This document shows, piece after piece, positions 1-13,100 of a stretch of 64,000 nt of DNA (its first letter is position 1; each line of letters opens with the position of its first letter). The position numbers and the translations under genes are program-made. The notes under the pieces are model-generated. The model was not told the DNA's origin and did no database searches. It worked only from the letters and a program-made list of their open reading frames with translations. Origin of the DNA: Rallus limicola (taxonomy: Eukaryota; Chordata; Aves; Gruiformes; Rallidae); contig JAKCOZ010000003.1 of assembly GCA_022605955.1 (NCBI GenBank), forward strand, positions 45,534,761-45,598,760. The letters run 5' to 3'.

Positions 1-3000
1 AGAATTATGCCTTGTAAATGTCCTAGAAATGAAAAGAAATATTACTTTCCCTTACTTGTTCTTTGGTTACATACTGTAGTAGTTTTGAGCTTAGCTAAAT
101 GTAAAAAATATAGTCCATAGGCTTATTTGAAAACTGTTGTAAATTAGACCTGTAAAATATCTCTTATTTAATATTATCTCAAGTATAAACATGCTAGTGG
201 GACAGATCTGGTAAACTCAGTGTTCATATGGATTATCTCTGTGCCCCTGGGACCTCCAAAATCCTTGCCATGGTTGTGATAAGAGGGTTAATTCTGAACT
301 TGGGCAGCTTTTACACAGCCAATACTTGTTCTTAAAATTCCTACATAAACTGAGCATGTTTTATGTGGACCTGAAGTTCTGTGTCTCTTTGGATTCTGTT
401 AGTAAGGCCATGGCTACAATGGTTCTTGTACATCTAGGCTGATTACTAGTTTCAGTAATTACCTTGCAGCTGCAGAAGTGGTAGACCTATTTCTGAAAGC
501 TTACTCAAATCCAGAAGGATGGAATAATTTTCTTTTCTGCTAATGCTGAGTCAGACTTGGTAACCACTGCTTGTGCCACGTTGACTGTAGGCACATGGAG
601 CACCTTGGCATGTACTGGCAACTCAGAGCTTCAAGGATTTGTGAACAACTGAAACAGCCACCTTGGATCAGGGTACATCAGGAAGATGAAGTTTTTTGCA
701 ATCCATAACCAAATCCTAAACATTCTGTAGTCCTAGCTACTGCCTTGCCTGCTTCTGCTTCTGTGATGGTTGTACATAGGGACAAGTATTTCAGACAAAG
801 ATGAGTGTGGATGTAAGGCTGATGAAGATGAAGTCTCTCAATTTCTGGATTCTCCCTGGTAAAGACTCACTTTGGAGAAATATGTAGAATGAGAATATAT
901 AGGAAGTTGCTAGTAAAATGTGACTTTATTTCCATTTAATCAATTGCGTGAAGGATTTACTTAGATAATTGTTGCATCATACTGAATGCTAGTCTGTTCT
1001 CATATTTGTTCAAAATTAGGTGTGGCAATTTAAGCTGTAGAACTGCACATTGTTCTATGCAGTGCTTCTTACATTCTTCCTTTAGTGTTTTTCCATGAAG
1101 TTATATCTCTAATGAGGGAACTTGTCTTAGCACACAGGCTTTGTATGTATTGACTGTTGGCTAACAGGGTGGCAGTTTGAAAATGAATTGAAATTGAATT
1201 TTATAGGCTAGCTATACTGGCATATTTAATCTTTGTAGTATTCCAGAAATACCAAATATTGCCTCAAAGGGAAAAATACTTTTAACTTTTTTCACAAAAC
1301 TGAACTGAATTGTAACATGCTATTTGGATGCCTTTTTTCCTACCCATAGCTTGTGTACTGTGCATGTGCTTTGTTTTGTGGTGTGTGGATCTTTCAGCCA
1401 CAAAGTTTTGTGTCTCCCTGGATCCTGCTTGGTTTTGCTAGTGGACTTGAGGTCTTCAGGTGAAGTTCAGCCTTGCTTACTCTGCCAGTAACATCCTTTA
1501 TCATAGCACTCTTTCCTTGGGTTGAGCACTATCAAGAAGTTACTGATAAAAACAGTAGAAACATTTACTCTCTCTCCTCAGTCTTCCTGGTCTTCTGACT
1601 AATACTTGCCCTGTTAGGCAGAAAGGACTGAGATCTGTCTTTCACCTGAGCTCATTTGTGTGTTGAACTTGGTGTGACTGAATTGATGGATTCATTCATA
1701 GGGTGTTTGTCTGAATTTATGGAAAGCTATATGCAGGACTCTAGTCAGAGGCGGAAACCTTTGCCAAAATATATTATAGCAGACTAGACTTTAAGGGTCC
1801 AAATTTTCAAAGTAGTTTCCTCTGTAGCTCAGTCCTGGGGCCACCTCTATCCCGCAGGTTGTCACTGGTGTTTCTAAAAATGTCTGTAACCACTTATTTG
1901 ATGCAATGGCACTCTTGCTTTGAAGCCAGTATGTGCTGGAGGGGGGAAAGCATCTAATCAGTCTGATCAGAAGCCAGTGTTACAAGAGACTCCTATCAGC
2001 ATCAGTACTCTAGGTGTTGGCACTCCCTGTGTTCTGCCTTTTTGGTGCTCAGATATTCAGCACAGAAACAGCGACTTAGACCCTGGCAGGAAAAAGTCTG
2101 ATTTCCTACCTGTGAGCTGCTGATACAGTATCTTTTCTAGAAACCATCAGTGTCTACAAAGTACTTGTTCTTGCTTCTTGCCCTTTTACTGTACTGGAAG
2201 GTTTCCTAAGCAGAACTACAGTCATGCAATGTCTGTCAGCACCTTCATCTACCTTCTGAATCAATCTTTGCAAATAATTTCAGTGATGGATTTGAGGCTG
2301 CTTGATCTGGCATCTCCTTGTTGAGGATGGGAGGGACCTGTGGATGCATAAATCCAGGACTAGATTGTAAAGCACTGCTGTTAGTCAGGTAAACACCTAG
2401 ACTGATGCTTATCAAATGGGTAGTGTGGTTTTCTTACTCCTACTACTTTCAGACAGCCTGCCTTTTGTACTACTTTGATTATGGCTGTGGTGAGGTGTGT
2501 TTGGAGGGCAGGAGTAGAAGGAGGCTGAATGAGCTAGAGGAGCAGGACATGGGTGATGATGGTGCTGGTCTAGTATCATCTGTCCTATCCTGGATGATGG
2601 GCCATAGCCTGCTAGGACGGTCATCTGAGTGTCTCTGCTGGCACTTATCTTCATCTGTGGGGCTTTCAATGCTGAGTCGGAGTTATGGTCTTTGAAAACT
2701 GGACCAAGAGATCAGTGTCCCATGGTGAAGTGATATATATTAAATTTCAGAATGGTGGCTCATCAGTTCTCTCTTGCTCTGGGCAGCCCTCTGCAGCAGA
2801 GATGCTATGTCAGATTGGGAGCAGCCTGGAAGTGCTGACAGTGGCATGGATAACAGCAGGCTCTGTGGCTAGTTTGTGAGGCTGAATGCTTTATGCACCT
2901 GCATCTCATGTTTGCCTCCATACAAATGTTTTGGTTCATAGCAAATGATGACCTCATTACAGTATCTGAAATCATTTTATATCAAGTCACAGTTATTGGG

Positions 3001-4566
3001 GCTATCAGACTTAAGATTCGGGGCAGGACAGGTATTTGTTTTGCTAGTGTATGAAACTTCTGAGTAATTAAGAAGAACCACCTTAAAAGCTGAGAAAGCT
3101 GAGAGATAGTAATGCTTGTGGTGATTAAAACTGAAACTACAAAGCTTAAAGCAGCTATATGATACACTAACAAATGTATGGCAGCATCAGTCCAAAATGT
3201 GGCCAAGCAGTCTCATGTCTTGTGTTCTCTGTAAATGCATGTGAGATCACTTCTAGTACAGCCTTCAATGTATGCATGTACTTGAGTTGCCTGTATCACT
3301 GCCAGAAGGTGTTCACTCACTAAATGAGACAGCTGCATCAGGAAAACACTGAAAACTTGCTTGTGGCAGTTGAACAAACAAAACATCACAGAGTGAATTT
3401 CAGGAGGCAAAGGGGTTTTTTTGACCAAGGATGTCGTGATGTTCGTAGCTAAGTGGTTTGTGGGCTGCCACGGAAAGCAGCTGGGCCAGCCCTGTTTCCG
3501 CCTCCTCCCTTCAGCTTGCATTAGTGTGCCCACAGGTGTACAGCAGCTCAGAGCAGGGACCTGATCTTCTTAGAACTGGGGTCTCTCTGTAGCTGTCAAT
3601 CATTGACAAGGGTTGTCCCTCATTCTGGTTGACCAATGCAGCCACAGGATTGCTATCTCTGACATAAGAGGTGACAGGCATACATGTCTAAAACACCAGG
3701 GAGGACTGAGCCAGCTTTTTTGGCAGCTGCTAGCACAAATAGGGTGTCATTTTGGTCTCTGAAGGATGTTTCCAAAAGCCTCACATACTGTAATTGAAAT
3801 CTGTATGCACTACTGTATGGTCCTTCAGGTTTATTGCCCTTCTTCCAAATGTTTTTAGCAGACTTGTTCAGAGGCCCTCTGTACCCAACAGAGAAAGGAA
3901 CACCAGCTATGGGATAGTAATCAGGGTTGTTTGCAGCTGGAGATGTGCATGGCTGTCCTTAATAGGCTGGGAGAGTGCTTTTATGGGAGATGTGGTTTGG
4001 ACAGTAAGTAGGGGTGTGAATACTAAAGCTTGTTCATTTGATTACAGCACTCATTAACCCTATCAGCATGAGGCAGCTCAGTCTGCAGTCTTACAGGTTC
4101 TGAACCTGCAGGAGGTTCCCAAGTTGCCCTTGAGATATGTTTGCAGTGCCTTCAACTCTAATGTTGAGGCTCTACCTAGCGTGGGGCTCCTCTGTCTACT
4201 GCTTGTTTGGAGCTGTCAAAGAACAGTCCTCAAATTGTTCTGAAGGATGTGTAAGCTAGAACATTGCACATTTTGTGGTTTGGGGACAGGATGGAGCACT
4301 CAAGCACATGGGGCTGAGGCCGGATGTCAGCAAAGAGCAATTCCATGCTTGGTTTTGAAGCAGTGAAAATTTCTCTGGACACAGAACTGCATCTTATTGG
4401 TGATGTAAATATCTTTGTGCACCATGCTATAAAAGGCCTCTTTTGAGGAGGAGGGGGGATGACTGTTCTAATTTCTCTTCTGCAGTAGTTTGCCTGGTTT
4501 ATCAGGAAAATTGCTTAAAGAATCCCCCGGACTCGTGTGTAACCTGGTGTGGATTTCTGCTTGCAG
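1..4566 (+). other. IQGAP2: IQGAP2 intron 1, 3' part
   Basis: This stretch is AT-rich intronic DNA upstream of exon 2. It ends in the acceptor TTCTGCTTGCAG at 4555-4566. Several short open frames occur (for example 2405-2695 and 3213-3533 on opposite strands), but none looks like a known protein or is supported by splice context. I see no CR1 copy or other clear repeat in it. The only notable site is a TATA-like box close to exon 2, listed separately. Confidence 0.85.
4396..4436 (+). promoter_or_regulatory. Candidate TATA box and inverted CCAAT box upstream of exon 2
   Basis: TATAAAAGG at 4428-4436 matches the TATA-box consensus closely, and ATTGG (inverted CCAAT) lies about 30 bp before it at 4396-4400. 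The pair lies about 130 bp upstream of the exon 2 acceptor. Transcription from here would give a leader running straight into exon 2, with the first in-frame ATG in good context at the Met of the EEMDERRRQ segment. Such short motifs also occur by chance in AT-rich DNA, and nothing else here proves promoter use. Confidence 0.2.
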
Positions 4567-4666
4567 CTATTGTGGACGATGAAAGGCTTTCAGCAGAGGA
4601 AATGGATGAGAGGAGGCGTCAGAACATTGCTTACGAGTATCTGTGCCACTTAGAAGAAGCCAAAAG
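4567..4666 (+). CDS. IQGAP2: IQGAP2 exon 2 (N-terminal leader to start of CH domain)
   Basis: This 100-bp exon starts with the last two bases of a Ser codon and ends with the first two bases of an Arg codon. Acceptor TTGCAG and donor AAAAG|GTAAGT are both strong. It codes for IVDDERLSAEEMDERRRQ followed by NIAYEYLCHLEEAKR, about residues 17-49. The charged SAEEMDERRRQ helix and the YEYLCHLEEAKRW segment that opens the CH domain are nearly invariant in IQGAP1, 2 and 3. IVDDERLS is the IQGAP2 form. A chance open frame continues about 120 bp upstream into intron 1 but is not expected to be coding. The next exon is almost 45 kb away. Confidence 0.95.
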
Positions 4667-6285
4667 GTAAGTAAATGAAAGCACCCTTATACCTGGCCTT
4701 TAAACACAGAAGTCCAGGTCTATTCTGGACAATTGTAATTTTTAATTCAACATCTTGAATTACTTGAACTTAATGTTGGAATTTTTCAAACATTCAGTAT
4801 GAGGAACTAAAGCCCAATGTGAAAATTTTAATTCAAAGGAGGGTTTGGAAATCAAGACAATCTCCTCAGTTATTGTGGTGACCATCTTTGACGGAAGTGG
4901 GGGCTGGGTTTTAAAATCTAAGTCTATGGTTTTCTGGGAAGCCAAGTCAGGTTTGTGTGACCTGAGGTAAGTCTTTCATACCTGTACCCGGCTGTGTGAT
5001 TGTGCTCCCTTCTTGGCACTAGTGCTTGTGGAGTGACCCAGGTTGCTAAGATACCAGAAAACCACCTAGGCTCTTACTGGGTTAATGATTCATTTCATCG
5101 CTGTTTCAGTGGTAGATGCAGGCAGAGCAGTAAGGTAATCTGGACTCTGCTCTTCCTTAAGTTTCTCTAACCCATTGGTCAGGAGTACCCCTCTTGAAGT
5201 GACAGCCTGTGATGAAGCACTGTGCAAGTGCACAGGGATTTTTATCACCTTTGTGCAAATGTACTGTGCAATGTACATTTCATTCGCAAAACAAATATCT
5301 CTCAATTTTCATAATGACTAGGCAGGGAAACAAGGTGCAGTATCCTCATGCTTTTGGTCTAGCTTGAATTGCTGCTGTTATCATATGTAAAAGCATATTT
5401 TACATTCATTCTGGTCAGAATTTTCCAAAGATGCACATGATACTCAATTTATAGTCATGGGCACCACTAAGTGTCTTGCTGCGTCTCTGCATTTGTCGAT
5501 GATGGTATTTTTACTTTAGCTGGATGACTTCCTTAGGAATTTCTGAAGCTTGAACATTTAATAGTGCAAGCTGGGAAACCTCAGTGCAATGACAAACCTA
5601 AGATCTCTGGAATGGAGTAACCCAGTGTACTGCAGTCTGGAATTAACCATAAGAGTGCCCTGGGCTTTGTTTCCACACCAGCCCCCTTTGCCATCACCAT
5701 GTGGTAATGGCAGCTATCTATTTAGCTGTTCTGGAGCAGCTAGTTTCCAGTGATCTTGTCCATGGGGTATTGTTATAAAAATCAGTCATACTTACTTCCT
5801 ACAAACCATGCTGCTCTGTAGCAAACACTGCCTCCATTGCTTGCTCTTCCTCTTTCCACTGTGGAGTGGTTCCCTGTTCACAAATTTAAGATGGCAAGTG
5901 TCCTACTGCTGGCAGAGAGGAGTGTCCTGCTCCACCCTCTCCTGCTGCCTCCCTTGTGCAGTTACAAGAAACTGTTCTTGGTCAGCTGAGTCAGCTTGCT
6001 GTGCTGGCAGAAAATTTGTAGCTCTTTTGCTGAGTTTGCTAATGGTTTAGTGAGCTTGACTGGCCTGATCAAGGGGTCAGTGAAACATTGCTGTCTAGAG
6101 GAAGGTGATGGGGTGCAGCCACAAACTTGAGGTGGGCAGGGAGGGATCGGGTCTTGCTTGCTCAGAGGTTTGGCTCCATCTCCTCACAAAAGCTCTTGTT
6201 AGTTAGGCTTTGATTTTATTCAGGTTGCCTCCTAGGTTTGTTGTAACTCGTCTACCTGCTGGCTCTTGGCAAGATAGGAATAGCA

Positions 6286-6305
6286 ATTAGTCTCCATTAG
6301 TCTCC
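6286..6305. repeat. Short direct repeat (10 bp x 2)
   Basis: The unit ATTAGTCTCC occurs twice in tandem. It is a minor slippage-type repeat with no sign of function. Confidence 0.6.
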
Positions 6306-9300
6306 AAATCTAGCATTTTCTCTTCTGTTATTACTAATTTATCTTCCTGGCTTTTTCTCACCCTTCCCAGGGCTACTTGTCACTCTGAATTCAAGTCCTC
6401 TAGTTTGAAGCATATCCCTTGATATTTCACAAGGAAATGTGAAGCTTTTACCATTAGTGACTTCAATTAGCATCTGCTATGAGTAACTCCCTCTTCTTCC
6501 TTGTATTTATTTTCATATGGGTTCATGCCATTTGTGGTTTTCTAAAAGAAACACTCCTCTAGATCTGCCAGCAGGTGCTGAAACTTTGCAGCCAGAACAG
6601 TCATCCCCAGGCTTGTTAGGTACCTGGGAACATGTCTGGATCTCCATTTGGAAAACTGGAATTTACTGGTAATATTAACGGCAAATGTTTTTTACTGCAT
6701 GAGGTAAGGATGAGTGCTGCTTGGTAAGGAGCCTTATGCTTCCCCTGCGAAGGGCCTGGATTATCATGCATAGAGCTGATGTGGCAGCCCAGTGCTGTTG
6801 GACATCCTCCTCATGTGCTGCAGTACACTGGATGGGAGCAAAGGAGGGAAAGTGTGGAAATGAAGGTGGTAAAGGCTCTGAGGGTGCTTTTGGATAGACA
6901 GAGATGCTGGAAAAGAGCAAGGGAAACTTCCTTTCAGAGATCTGTTGGGATAATTAATTTGCAATGGTACACTGCCTGAAGACTGACTCTTACTCATGTG
7001 AAAACAACCTGGCAACAAATACATACTGAATAACTTGCAGAAACAGTCAGAAACGCCTGTGGCCCACAGCTGTGTAGGCACTGGCCTTGCTTCCTCAGGA
7101 GGCACATAATGCTGTGGGGTGGGGTGGGCCAGTGGCAGGGACAGGTTGAGGTGGCAAAGGCATGCCACCGTATTCTCCCCAGCCTTGACCTGGTGAAACA
7201 GCAGCATGAGAAAATGCCATATTTCTTCTAGCTGCAGTTATCCTCTCTGTTTACTTCATTAGGAGCAAAACATGATGCACAGTTTCATTTCTGTACGTGC
7301 ATGGTTATATAGCATTTTCTTTTTCACAATGGAGCTTGAGCAAAAGTGGGGACTTCAGAAAGTGAGATAGCAATGGCTGTAATTCAAACTGTGGACTAAC
7401 AAGACGTGTGCAAGCTCTGAAAGCTTGAATGTAGGGTCCAAGCTAAATTGATGGTATTTGGTGGGTCCTGCCCTTCAGCCATGCTGCGGGTGCAGTTCTG
7501 CAGGAGGTGTTGGCTGATTGATTGGGTTTTTTTCTACTGATGAATAGAGGAGGTCACATCTGGGTAGTCACCCCTGCTCCCCAGTGCTGGAGCAGCCTCC
7601 TCACCTGTGGGTTTGTGGCAGTGGGCCTGGGTCAGAGATGCAGGAGGGGCAGCAAGCAGTTGTGAAATTGCATGGAGCTGCAGCTGCTGCCTGCTCGCTC
7701 CTGACTGTGCCCTCCTGGGAGAAACTTAGGGTGGGAACTGTCCCTCTGATACATCTGAATTCAGTTTACAGCTGCAAGCTTTCCCTGTTTCTATAAAACC
7801 TCAATTTATGGGGAGGGTTTTTTAGTATTCAAGACTCTATGGGTAGCAGTGACAATAGGCTGAAATGGTAAAGCAAGGTGAGTTCTTTCATAAGTTGGCA
7901 GCCACTGTAATGACAGCAGATACTGTTTCAGCTGATCAGCAGTGTGCAAACACAATGGGTTTTGGCCTGTAGTGAAGGGTAATAAATACTGAAATAAACA
8001 ATAAATAGCAAAAGATTGAGGCAGAGCATGGCCGGAACAGTACTGTGGCAGGAGTTATGTTTTCTTTCTAACTGTATTTATAATCAAAATAATTTATAGC
8101 AGCTCTGCATTTTGAAATGCCAGAGTTAATTAAACGTATGAAGAATGTGTACTTTCAGCTGCTTTTCAGACTACTGTTTGTTCACTTACTTCCTGTAGCT
8201 GAGCTTTAATAACAACTTCCAGAGTTTAGCATGAAAGAAGAATTCTGTTTCTGGCAACTGATGCTTCTGCAAATACCTTCTGTGCTAAGCACAGTATCTG
8301 TTATATGTATACCATGTACGAAACTGTTTTTTAAACACAATTAGCAGGCTTGTAATATCTGCAGAGGTCAGTAATGTTTTAATAGTGTTATATCTGGTAC
8401 TGGGGAGAATACACTTTGGTCTGTGTGACTGCTGGCCCTTTTCTTCCCGAAAGTCACACATCTGATATATGCACAAACAAAATCTCAATTTCTGTTTGGA
8501 TTATTAATTTTGTCTTCAAGGAATGTTTATTGTCTATTAGAAAAAGTTGAGAAAAATTGATAGTATCCCATATCCTTGAACTCATGAGAAAAATAATATT
8601 AAGAATAAGCAATGAGGAGTAGGAATTTGCTCACTTAGAGCAATGTAGCCATGAGTGTCTCTTAGGAAGCTCTCCAAATGTTATACAAATAGATTTCCCA
8701 TATTACTTGGGAAATTCATCTGCTCAAACAAAGTCTTAAGGTGGGCATGAACATCTGTGCCACAAGCCCTAATGTCCTACTGAATGAGGTTAATTTTAAC
8801 AGACAAAATTTACCACAGCATCCTCCTTTCCAAAGATTATCTTTGTAATACCCAGAACATCAGATTTTGCCTGGAGTTTGGCTTTTGTTATTGCTTCCCT
8901 CTTTGCAGATGTGCAATTACTGTGCTGTAAATGATAACACAGATTTGAAGGGTTTTAACCATGATTGAAGCTTTGGCATATGATGCAAATGTAGCTTACA
9001 GTAAATCTGTTGTGGCTGGCTGGAGTTATAATCATCCATAATTAAGCAGACACTATTTCTCTTGGCTTCTTGGAAATGATACCACCTTATGCTTAGCTCA
9101 AGCTTGAACCATAAAGGACTCATTTTACTGACCTTGTATCTCTCTGCATGAAATGGAATACACTTTGTTTCGTAAAGCAGGTTCTGCAATTTCATAACCA
9201 GAACAGACAGAATTTGTCATCTTTCTTTACTTTTCTTACTCAGCTATTCAGTAGGAGAGGAACAAAGCTTCAGTGTTAGGAAAAGAAGATGTAATGGAGG

Positions 9301-11004
9301 AAAACCATCCAGGAAACTTCTTTTGCAAAGTCTTTTTTATTATTTTATTTGTAAAAATGTAAATTCTCGTTGTTTTTGCATTCCTTTACAACAGAAAACA
9401 AAATAATTTATTTTAAGTTCAAAAAACTGTCTCCTTCATTGTACTGTTTCATTAAATTGGTTTGCAATGTCTAGTTACAGTATTGGTCACTGAGATCACA
9501 GTTGGAAGCTGTTGTGTAAAAATGTACAGGCAATTTAATGTACTTAAAAGGTCAAACCATGAGGTGCTTAATTGGCTTCACTTAAAGCTAACAGTTTTGC
9601 AGTACCTCAGCATGATAGAAAGCTCAAGTTGCTCCAGTTATCACGACTGTGGGACCATGGAGGGTTTGGAGCCCATCCCATTCCTGGGGGGAGTACCAGG
9701 GTCCTACGGAAGCTGGGTATGATGAGGGAATTCTGCCAGGTTTCATGCTGCTGTTTCTGCATGAGCAAAGTTGTGTTAATTGTGCAGACCTGGCAGCTCA
9801 TGGGTGAATTAATGCTACTCAAATGCTCTCTTAATTGTGTTTCTTTCAGACTGTAGGAACTCTAAAGTTTTGTGCTTAGAGGTAAATGTATAAAATAGCA
9901 ATGTAGCTGTACAACTATGTGACTTTAAGGAGAAAAACCTTAAAATACAACTTAGTAACATTTCACATGGGCTTGTAAAAAATCTTTCATCTGGGAGTGG
10001 TAGTCTTATGACATATATGTTATGTACATGGCCTCACTTCCACCCTGTAACTGCCTTAAGCCTAATAAAGCACCAGTGAACATGGCTGGCAGCAGCTCTA
10101 TAAAGGCCAAATGTTTGAAATTAGGGTGCTTCATGAGATAAAATTCTTGGAAGAATCTGACTTAGCTGGGATATACGCATCCCTGAAGTAGCTCAGACTG
10201 CACAGAGGTTCTGTTCAGCAATTATACTCACTATTTCATCTCTGATCCTCAAGGGTACTTTACCTAGTAGATAGACTGACAGCTATTAAGTTGAACAGGT
10301 TTTCATTCTAGGTACTTATACAATTGTGCACATATGCCAGAGTTTTCATAGTCAGTGGTATCAATCAATTCAATAATTGTTTGGATAGTGATATTTGCAT
10401 ACAAAAAGTCTTAAAAGCAAGAACTGAAGGAGAGAAGCTTTTGTGCTAGTTTCTGTACAGGATGCATTGACCTGCTCACTGGGATGTTGAGGTAATTTGT
10501 GCACATGTTATGGGTCATTGCTCAGTGTGTATAGTTGTAGAATAATGCTGCTGAGTAATGATGGATGTGACCTTTGTTTTTTTGGAGACTAAACCATATG
10601 GCACTTTTCCCATAGTGTGCAGTGAAGCTAACAGTACATTTGCTTTGGAGGCAGCTTTCTTTCCCAAAGCTTCCCACCTTTTTTTAGGTGAAAAGGAATT
10701 GTGATTTATTTTATTAATAACAGCACAGTTGAAACTAGTTCAGGCTCTGATGCCCCCATATTGGTGTAGTTTGTAGGCTCAGCTTTACCAAGGAGCGCAT
10801 GGCACTTTCATTTCTCCTTCACTTTCCCTTCTGTAACTTGGGTTATCTGCAGTGCAACTGGAAAGCCTGTTTTACTTTATGGTCTATCCATCTGACTAGC
10901 TGAATGTCAGAACAAACTGATAGCTTCATTCTGTACTTGAAGTAGCTCCTACTTCCTACAGGGAAGTCAGAGTTCCTACAGACAAGTGGGAGAGGGAGTG
11001 TTTA

Positions 11005-11270
11005 CCAGGGGAGTGTAGTGATGGGACAAGGAGTAATGGCTTCAAGATGAAAGAGGGTAGTTTTAGGTTAGACATTAGGAAGAAATTCTTTTCTATGAGG
11101 GGTTGCCCAGAGAGGCTGTAGAAGCCACATCTCTGGAGGCATATAAGGCCTGGTTAGTTGGGGCTCTGGGCAACCTGGTCTAGTGAAGGTGTCCTTACCC
11201 ATGGCAGGGGGGGTTGGAACTGGGTGATAGTTGAGGTTCCTTCCAACCCAAAGCATTCTATGATTCTATA
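11005..11270 (+). mobile_element. CR1 LINE fragment, 3' end, + orientation
   Basis: This is a truncated CR1 retrotransposon. It shows the usual order of landmarks: a GTAGTGATGGGACAAGGAG-like start, TTAGGTTAGACATTAGGAAG, GGTTGCCCAGAGAGGCTGTAG, GGTTCCTTCCAACCC and the tail ATTCTATGATTCTATA at 11255-11270. Only about 265 bp of the 3' end is left, as is typical of 5'-truncated insertions. The reading frame of the reverse-transcriptase C-terminus is decayed. No clear target duplication is seen. Confidence 0.9.
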
Positions 11271-12864
11271 TTAACTGTAACTTGACGTTACCTCCCTAAG
11301 GTATCAGTAATAGCGGAGTCCTTATGGTACTGCATGGACTACACCAAAGAGGAAGGAAACTACTGGGGATGTTGTCAGTGGTTCTTGCACATAACCAAAC
11401 AAAACTTCTACATCTGGAAGGGTTAAAGGAAAGCCTGAGGCTATGTTGTATTGGGAGGAAGACATTTGTGGATATTAGTTGTAGCAGAGACACCAGATGC
11501 TTGCACCTTGCCTTAAGGGATTCCCATGAAGCTGCTTTTAGGAAGAACCAGTGATAGTAACTGTGGGTGTACTGGGCACTGTAATCCTTTGCTTAGTTGG
11601 CTTAAGTGTTGTTCTTAACCTTCTACCCTGTTAGGACTCTGCATGGTAAATTGGTGTTATTCCTGCTTGAGAGCAGTGAAGGCCTTTGCTTCCCTGTGTG
11701 GTGATGATGGAATAATCTATGGCATGTGTACCAGAGCATGCATGCTGTGTGCTCATGCCACCTGTGCTGAACTGCAGGCTGTGGCGGTCACATGCTGTGC
11801 TGCTGGTGTAGCTGAACAGCAAGTGGTGAATTCTGCCTGGCCTGTATCCTGTTGTGCTATAGCCATTCAAAAGGCTTTGTTTTGTGGTCATGTGCCTGTT
11901 TGCTTTGGACTGGAGGAGTAGATTACCTGGGCTGATAGAATCTGCTTTTTAACAGCTCTCTTGCAGGAGTGTACTTTTCACATGCAGAGATCCTTCTTTC
12001 CAAGCTTTTGTGTCCTGGAGAGCTGTTGATCTTTGGAGAAAGTGTTTATTCAAGTTCTTGCAGGAGCTGTTGCAGGGAGATGTGAATGGCTTCTCGGATC
12101 AGAATGGAGGCAGCAGCTTTACTTGGTGACCTTTACAGCACTACTTTTTGTAGACTGCTGCTGGTGGTGAGGAGCCCACACGTGCTCGTGGGATCCAATG
12201 TGTTGGAAACAGAATATTGGCAGGAAACATCCTTCTAGAGCAGGAGACACTTTCTTGGTGGGTGGTAGCAATTCAGGTCCCTACAGCTTGTTTAGAATAT
12301 CTAGTTACAAAGCAGTAGCTAAAATTGGTCCAGTAATTGTTGAGATTTGCAAAAGAACTCATGTGCTATATACAACCAGTTCTGGATTGGAGTAAAAGTT
12401 CAGCAAGTGGAGGGGTCAGGGCTTATTGAATGTGTGCATGTGACCTTGCCCCTTGCTTTTACCTTCTAACTGCTGCAGGCAAGTGCTTTGAGGTAAGGCA
12501 GCTACTGAAGGATATGTCTGGGTTCCTCAAAAAATCACTTTTGGTGCAAGTGTCTAGTTAATGAATTCTTGAGGTAAGAGCACTGTGATGGGTTGTACTT
12601 CATATCCCTAGGTATGGAGTAGTGCTGCAAAGTGCTTTGCCTGTTGATGTTGCTCATTACTGACCATGTGAATCCTGTGGTACAGCTATTCCAAAACCCA
12701 CAGCACTGCCCACCAGGAGGTGAGCGGCCTTTATAAGGGTCTCAGTTGCTGGCAGCTAGGACTTTGGAAGATGTTTTTTAAAGTAATACATGGTGAGATT
12801 TACAACTAAGCTGGCTAAGTAACAGGGCTGTGTGGCTCTGTATGTATACTGTCTGGTGTTCTTA

Positions 12865-13100
12865 AAATCATAGAATGTATGTTGGAAGGAACCTTAAAGG
12901 TCAGCTAGTCCAACTCTTCCTGCTCAGAGCCCCAGCAGGCCTGAACTTGAATGCCTCCAGGGATGAGGCCTCTACCACCTCTCTGGTCAACTTGTTCGAG
13001 TGTTTCACCACCCTCATAGTAAAGAACCTATTCCTGATGCCTAATCTAAACCTACCCTGCTCTAGTTTAAAAACACTGCCCCATTGCTGTAGGTCTGTCT
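12865..13100 (-). mobile_element. CR1 LINE fragment, 3' end, - orientation
   Basis: The segment begins with AAATCATAGAATG, the reverse complement of a CR1 tail, followed by GTTGGAAGGAACCTTAAAGG, the CCTCCAGGGATGAGGCCTC block and the CTAATCTAAACCTACCCTG block. All are standard CR1 3' landmarks read from the minus strand. It has diverged more than the copies at 36.4 and 47.9 kb and is truncated at about 235 bp. Confidence 0.88.

Noticed and set aside
4443..4670. Open frame starting upstream of exon 2 and running into it
   Set aside because: The part before 4567 is intron 1 (a strong acceptor TTCTGCTTGCAG precedes exon 2) and has no similarity to IQGAP proteins, so I kept only 4567-4666 as coding. 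An alternative start here is listed as a weak finding instead.
10098..10107. CTATAAAGGC, a TATA-like motif in intron 2
   Set aside because: It is an isolated match with no exon nearby. Such matches are expected by chance in AT-rich DNA.
11643..11921. Overlapping open frames on both strands (92 and 86 codons)
   Set aside because: They have no splice sites or family similarity, and they overlap on opposite strands as chance frames often do.
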